Source: Gnetum montanum
Lineage: Eukaryota > Streptophyta > Gnetopsida > Gnetales > Gnetaceae
DNA: 34,667 nt
Direction: 5' to 3'
NCBI GenBank assembly: GCA_015680685.1
Contig: MNCI01009116.1
Location: 261,040 to 295,706, forward strand
The notes beneath the pieces were generated by a model. That model was not told where the DNA came from and searched no databases. It saw nothing but the letters and a program-made list of their open reading frames with translations. Below are positions 28,776 through 34,667 of the stretch, one piece after another. The position numbers and the translations under genes were made by a program. Numbering within the stretch: the stretch's first letter is position 1; each line of letters starts with the position of its first letter.

Positions 28776-30758
28776 TTTCCTTACCTAGCTAGATAAGTAG
28801 GAAATGCAAGTTTTTTAGGATCCTCTATGAGTAGGTAGTAGTAATATTTCAACTTTCCATTTAGATTAAGAAGTCCTAAATCCAAATGTCTCTTTGATAT
28901 CAGCATGTACCCTTCCTAAGCATGCCAATCTTTTTCTAAACTTAAAAAGTCTTTTGTCATTAACACCATCTAATCCATTAGTCCCATTAACCAATCCTTC
29001 CTAACAATAGCAAAATAACATATAAAAGACTTCATCATAGACATCACTCTCCACCATGAAGGCTTTTCTCTTACACCTCATCAGCTAACCTCTTTTAACC
29101 CATCAATCCTTATGTTGGGTTATTCACTATACAATCCTACTTTACTCCTCATCTTATTTCTTCAATACGAATCAATTCATGGCTATCTTCTCCCATTCTC
29201 CATACCTGAATTTCCATAGTTAAAATCTTGACTTGACCCCAACAAGATTCATCTGCCAAAAATAAAAGGAAAGACAAGTCTTCATCTAAAACTAATAAAT
29301 TGAAAAACACTCACCCAAATAAGAAGGTTTTAAAAATCAACATTCTTCCTCATTATCTTAACTTGTATGATCTCCTAGCATTCTTAAGCCAGCTAATTCC
29401 TTCCCTTCCCCTCCATCAATGCCTACTGCTTTACAAAACAAAGTTACTTCTTATGTTACTATGACAATGAAGTTAAGAGGAAAAAATCTCTTTCTTTTCG
29501 ATCTCATCTCTACCTGTCAAGAGCATTATCTTTCTTTGAAAGAATAGTTGAACTCAATCATAGTACAAGTAGATATTCCTCCATAGGCATGATCTATTTC
29601 TTCCATCTTACATGTTCTTTGGTACAATGATGACTACCTAGTTTTCCAAGAATAGATCATTAATATAGACTCAATTATTGGTATAACCTTCCACCTTCCT
29701 ATCTACATCACAATTAAGAGTAGCGACAATATCTCTTTGCTACTAGTCTGCGTTGATGATAGTGTTGGCACCAACATCATGGTGGATTGTTATTAGTGAT
29801 TTAAACTTCAAAAATATGGTGTTAATGCTTTAACTTCCATTCATCCTTAGTTTCCTTTAATGACACTAAAGAAAATGTGATAAAAACTATAAAACTTCTA
29901 TTTTCTATTAGTAACTGTGTCACTTTTGAAGTTATTTTAATGATAGGCCTTGGTTGTCATTTCACTATGTTGGTTTGTCATTTGTTCATCATGAACTTTA
30001 TTTTCCTTTCAAAAATAAGGAAGTGATACCCAAGTTGATTCTAAATTTCTATCAATCTCTTACTTAAACTCTAACACTAAAATATCACCAAACACTTTTA
30101 TGGCCAATCTAGAACAACCATCATCTTCAAGTTGCGAAAACAAAGATCCTCAAGTTATTGTTTCTTGGGCTTGCCCAAACTACAAGTTTCTTAATCTTGG
30201 ATTTGACAAACTTGATGATGTTTTATCATCTAAATAGAATAAATCATTGTCATCCTATTATTAAACTAAAAGCCCTATCACCAAACAAAACTCCTAGATA
30301 TAATTAGTTTCAAATTTCTTGTCAATTTTGCTTTAACTTAATTTATATTAACTTAACTTTAATTTTATTCTTTTCTGTTCTAATACTCTGTATTATAGTG
30401 TCCTATTTAATTTTGCATTTAAAAAATTATAAATCATGAAAAATTGATTTTATGACACTACATTAGTACAATCAACTTATTTGCCTATATATATGCATAG
30501 ACAAAGGTACATTGATGATATCTTTAGTCCACAGTAGCATGATGTTGTTAGTTTCTTTTCGTGATTTGTAGTAATTAGCAACTGCTTATAGAGTGTGTTT
30601 GTGTCAATTGTACAAAATCTTAATTTGAGTGGTTGTATTTAAATATAAATATGTTTTCTTTATCACTTGGTGAAATAAGGTAAGTAACAAAATAACACCA
30701 GCCCCAGGTACCCCAAGCCCTCTTCCCATATTTTGATAATCTATCATCTCCTCCAATC
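28776..30758. other. AT-rich intergenic sequence, no gene recognised
   Basis: No frame of useful length and no readable reverse transcriptase, integrase or protease motif on either strand. Given the gag-like start at 28641 it could be a decayed internal retroelement region. Pyrimidine-rich stretches are common on the + strand. Confidence 0.4.
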
Positions 30759-30763
30759 ATAGT

Positions 30764-31592
30764 TGATGACTAGCGAGGGACCCCTATGCTCAGCCATACG
30801 AATCATAAGCGTTCACATATGATCTGGTCGAATTTTGTGGATGGGACTAGTTGTTGCATCTAGATCGTTATGTCTTGATCGCAGTTCATTGTCTTCCCAC
30901 TTGGACTAGTGGTAGCTTTGTCAAGTATGATTTAGTCCAGAGTGAGGCATATGATTTTTATTATTTTATATTTTATAAGTTTAATCACCTAGAACAAGAA
31001 TGAAAGGTAGAGGAATTTAATATCTAACTAATCTACTACCTAGCTAGCCTAACACAAGTACTCGTTCCCACTCCTCGGACATATCCTGAATGCATGTAGC
31101 ACTGTTGGGTTACCAAATGTTAAGTGTTTTTGGGTTACCAAGTGCTACATGTATGCTCAAAGTAGTCATGATTGTGTTTATTAAGAACTAGAAATTCATT
31201 GCTTAATGAAAATGAATTAAAGTAAAGTGCATGAATAATAAATGCATTGAAAGAAACATTGATCTATTCTCAATGCTGCAAGGATTATCAAAAGGGCTCA
31301 TCTTTATTCCTGTCACATTGTTGTGCTTAAGTACATCAGAGCTCGAATAAAGGTTTGTATGCACTTAGACTCTTATTGCCGACACTTAGAAATATTCTAA
31401 CTCTGAAATGACCAAACTGCAAGAACTTCGTTACTCTATGTAAAAACTAACTAAAAACTATATGTAAATTGTGTGGCCAAGTGCTATATTTATAGGCTAG
31501 CACATATGCCACAATATCGAATATCTAACATTGCATCTTGACCCTCGATATCGGGTACTCGATATTGCAGCCAAGAAAATCATGACTCATCA
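30764..31592 (-). mobile_element. LTR-A copy 3, complete LTR without matching target duplication
   Basis: 829 bp, starting TGATGACT and ending GACTCATCA. It aligns with copy 1 throughout, including ACCCCTA.GCTCA.CCATACGAA, the TTGGTTACCAAG-type blocks (two, near 31107 and 31132) and the U3. The - strand TATA CTATAAATA is at 31487-31495, with U3 GATATCGGG/CGATATTGCAG motifs. The flanks ATAGT (30759-30763) and TGCTC (31593-31597) differ. Either it arose by unequal recombination, or it is the 3' LTR of an element whose 5' LTR is the copy starting at 34390. Confidence 0.85.
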
Positions 31593-33772
31593 TGCTCCCA
31601 GAACTGAATGAAAACTCATCCTTAAGTTAAACAAAATGAGGAACAAGTTCCTTACAAAATATTGGGAATGTATGGGATTATTCATGGATATGCAAACTAT
31701 TGACTGACTCTGAGTGCTACATTACAAATTTTATTCGAGTGGATGCATACAAAATGATAGAGTGACAAAAATACTAGACAGACATTGAAGATTACAAAAT
31801 TTGGAAAGTTCTTCAAGAATTTGCTGAAGATGATTCTTTGTGTTGCCGCTAGAAGTGACAAACTTCCAACCTTGATTGTTATGTCGATGCTTCTCTGATT
31901 ATGCAAAACATTCTTGAAGGATGAATTGAAATTTCTTCTCATCATCTCATGGATCTAATAAACATGCAAAGCTTGAGCTACTATCTTGTATGTGCTACAA
32001 TTTATCCATGGGCATATGCTTCATTGTCCATTTCTTGGCTTTGTTTTCTTGCCTAGCAAAAGACCTTCTTCCTTAAGTGTTTCTTTCAACATCACCTATA
32101 GTCACCAAAGGATCAAAATTAGTTTTGGTAAATTTTTCCTTAATAATCAACCCTTTTTAGATCCCTTAGTTTGTGTTTAAGTACAAGGTGATAACAACAT
32201 ACTATACCTAAGGCTATGAGGTAACTAAAATCATCAAGTTGTTCACATTATTTTGATCAATTACTATTAGTTATCATGATGTTTGAAAATAGGATGTTGG
32301 AAAATTTTCAAAAAATTTTAAAGCAAGCATCCCTAGTCCCCATGATTAACAAGTGTAACTCTAGAAACACATAGGTTTTCAAACAATGGAAACCAAAGGT
32401 CTAATTCAAAAGATTTCCAAGAAACATTAATGCATATGGAAATAGAAGAGTAGGAAAAATTAATGAAACGGACGAGAAGTAGTCCCAAGATCATGCATAA
32501 ATTCAAAGAAACTATCATTGATGTTTTGGAATATGTGAAGGTTAGTTCAAAGCCATGATCAGCAAAATTTACGCAAGTGGGTCCTCCCCAAAGTAGGCTA
32601 TTGCCATAATGCCCTTGCATAACCACTTCTATAGATGTCCATGGGCACCCTAGAAGTTAAATGTAGATCATGCCTTTGTTCCAAACAACACACAACTACA
32701 ATGGTTGGGATGTTGCACCATACTACACAGAACTAAAAGGCTCATAATCGTAGGCAGTAGTGAGGTGAATAATGGAATGATAAGGGATTGCAAAGATCGA
32801 GATGTAAGGTACTTTACCATGTCCACAAAAGGTTCTAATGACAAATGTGATTAAAATGATCAACATACCTATTCGTCCAAGTTCAGACCAAGTCCATACC
32901 ATGAATAGTGGCCTTGCATTGATGGGTTCCATCCTGCTAACCACCATGAGCCCACAACCACCTCAAAGAACAATCATCATTCCAAAAAAAGAAGAAAAGA
33001 GAAGGAAGGAAGAGCCTTAGTTAGAGGGGTGCCTTCAAGCATGGGTAACATGTCTTTCTAGCCCCATAACCAGTGCTTGTAGCTCATTATTATGCCTAAG
33101 GAATGCATTTTGAATTCCCATTATTGTTTTTTGTTTTGTGTTTTCTCTTTTTTTTTATGGGAACCACACCATGCAAAGACAAAGCTTCCTTTTTATTGGT
33201 TAACAGAAGAGTGATGATATGTTCCAACAGGAGTCATAAACCACATGAAGGAAGTCAAGAAGAGAATCTAATAAGTTCCCTTGAGGTCACACCCTTACCA
33301 TGCCCACTTGGTCATCCCCTCTTTCTTTAAGGTACAATGATCATTGATAAATTTTAGTTTCATAAAAGAAGAACCAAATTATTTCCATGAAAAAAAACAT
33401 TTTATTTAGAGAATTAGATGGATGGATGAGGTGGTTTCATTGCTTTACATAATTACTTACCTAATCATCTTAATAGCATAGCACAAAAACCCAACACATA
33501 GCATTGACTTATGCATCATGACTTGGGCAATTTTATTAACAAAACATAAAATACATTCCTAAAACTTAAAGAGAATGACTCAAGAAAAGAGAAAAATATT
33601 AAGAAATGGAAAACATATGAAGAATTAGAAAATTTCAAAAGAAATAGGAAAATGATAAAAAATTGTAAAACAAAAAGGTGAAAAACACTTATTAGTTCTT
33701 GAACTAGGATAAAGCATCTCTCCCACGTCTAATATTATAGTCACACATTCAGGAGATGGACTGCACAATCCC
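31593..33772. other. Sequence between two LTR-A copies, no gene recognised
   Basis: Nothing resembling gag-pol is visible on either strand. If the LTRs at 30764 and 34390 belong to one element, this would be its internal region. The base next to the LTR at 31593 shows only a weak purine run on the - strand (GGGAG), and there is no primer-binding site next to 34389. Confidence 0.35.
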
Positions 33773-34441
33773 CTAGTTATACATCATTAGTCTCCCATCT
33801 ATCACCATTATTGATTTAATTAATTGTGTGGTACCATATCTAACATTAGTGATAGTCTTGTTTGGATCATTCAAAGACATATCTTTATTTGGACTTGAAG
33901 GTATTTCCATTTTGGGGGATCCAGAAGTGTTTGCTTCTTCTTCTTGATTTTCTATTTTAATTCCCAGGTCTGTGTGTTTAATATCCTTCTCTAGTGTATA
34001 ATCAAGGTGTAAGATATATGTGTCTAAGTCCTTTATTTGGTTCATTTTCTTAAGTCTAGAACTAATAAGAAGATCAATTGTCTCCATGCATCTTTGAAAC
34101 AATCCTATATTCTCATTTTCAAGCCACTGGGTGTCTTCTAGTTTAGTGGCTACTATGTAGATTGGTTTTTTCTCACATACTTGCTCTTGAAATTTGTTGG
34201 GGGATGTGTTAATATTTTGAATTTTTTGCCCACAACTACACCCTTTACTATTAGTAGTGATGCATGGATTCTTCTGTCTCTGCACAACAATAGGTTCATC
34301 GTTTATGTCTTGTGTTGGAGTGGTTATGGTTGTTGGTTTTTGCACATGATTAGAAGACATCATTATGGCGAGGAAGGTTGTTGCACTAGTGATGAGTGGC
34401 GAGGTACCCCTACACTCAACCATACGAAACGAGCGTAGCAC
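33773..34441 (-). CDS. Unrecognised 222-codon reading frame, likely retroelement-associated
   Basis: This is the longest unexplained frame in the window. The first about 17 codons lie inside LTR-A copy 4 (to 34390). The first Met outside it is at 34361-34363, giving 197 aa. The protein is hydrophilic. It has a KGCSCGQK motif, a probable helical central part (MNQIKDLDTYILHLDYTLEKDIK) and an acidic, Ser/Pro-rich tail (QEEEANTSGSPKMEIPSSP). I know no matching domain and it has no signal peptide or membrane segment. Its position directly beside an LTR of the same orientation would suit a gag-like or accessory frame of a non-autonomous element. It could equally be a chance frame in AT-rich DNA. 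Confidence 0.3.
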   Translation of the reverse strand: MLRSFRMVECRGTSPLITSATTFLAIMMSSNHVQKPTTITTPTQDINDEPIVVQRQKNPCITTNSKGCSCGQKIQNINTSPNKFQEQVCEKKPIYIVATKLEDTQWLENENIGLFQRCMETIDLLISSRLKKMNQIKDLDTYILHLDYTLEKDIKHTDLGIKIENQEEEANTSGSPKMEIPSSPNKDMSLNDPNKTITNVRYGTTQLIKSIMVIDGRLMMYN

Positions 34442-34667
34442 ACACGATCCGGTCGAACTCCGCAGACTAAATGCCTACACGCCCCATGGAACACTTGGGG
34501 TTAATCATTCGTTGTCTTCCCAGACTTACTTGTGTTTGTCATGGTGTATGGTTAAGTAAGTCTGAGGTATATGATTTTTATATATTTTATGTGTTTTTCT
34601 CCTATGCTATCGAGGTGAAGGGTTGAGAAAGCTAACTAACTCTAACTAAGGACTAAGTCTAAATTAA
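34390..34667 (-). mobile_element. LTR-A copy 4, partial, cut by the window end
   Basis: It starts TGATGAGTGGCGAGGTACCCC and shares ACACTCAACCATACGAA and GATCCGGTCGAACTCCGCAGAC with copy 1. It then diverges (CCCATGGAACACTTGGGG, a GACTTACTTGTG..GTAAGTAAGTCTGAGG segment replacing the GGACTA..TAGTCC segment) before resuming ATATGATTTTTAT like copy 3. The rest, including U3, lies past the window. Confidence 0.8.

Overview
This is plant nuclear DNA. It carries two multi-exon genes with plant protein signatures, GT-AG introns, transposon relics and long AT-rich stretches between genes. Gene density is low, with two intact genes in 34.7 kb, and one LTR-retrotransposon family recurs throughout. A seed plant is certain in outline. 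A gymnosperm-like repeat-rich genome is my guess, and the species cannot be read from the sequence.

Layout. 1-2.3 kb holds two LTRs of one retroelement family (called LTR-A here) in opposite orientations. 2.7-3.25 kb holds a gag fragment and a tRNA-derived SINE-like element. 4.44-13.34 kb is a complete 14-exon gene for carotenoid cleavage dioxygenase 1 (CCD1, 547 aa) on the + strand. It includes a 15-nt microexon, a solo LTR-A in intron 2 and a decayed tandem copy of part of exon 6 in intron 6. 13.7-15 kb is a cluster of short tandem duplications. 15.7-16.0 kb is a foldback MITE-like element. 16.2-17.2 kb is a PIF1-like helicase pseudogene that ends in an exactly matching 303-bp inverted repeat abutting a 322-base N gap; this is probably an assembly problem. 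17.5-22 kb is AT-rich repeat territory with tandem units, a foldback and a copia-like LTR relic.

23.10-25.74 kb is a complete three-exon gene for a plastid-type, probably non-catalytic beta-amylase (BAM9/BAM4 type, 537 aa) on the + strand. 25.9-34.7 kb is intergenic. It has a CT/CA microsatellite, three further LTR-A copies (one solo LTR with a target-site duplication), a second gag fragment and an unrecognised 197-222 aa reading frame on the - strand.

How the genes relate. The two genes are in the same orientation about 10 kb apart and belong to unrelated pathways: apocarotenoid formation in the cytosol, and starch-degradation regulation in the plastid. I see no sign of joint function. The strongest non-genic signal is LTR-A. 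It has at least six copies plus a fragment. Three are bounded by perfect 5-bp target-site duplications (TATAA, AAGGG, GTAAT). The ends are TGATGAGT/ACTCATCA, there is a recurrent CTATAAATA box, and a short U3 rich in GATATCG-type motifs, including the perfect palindrome GCGATATCGC. No previously unknown enzymatic system is visible.
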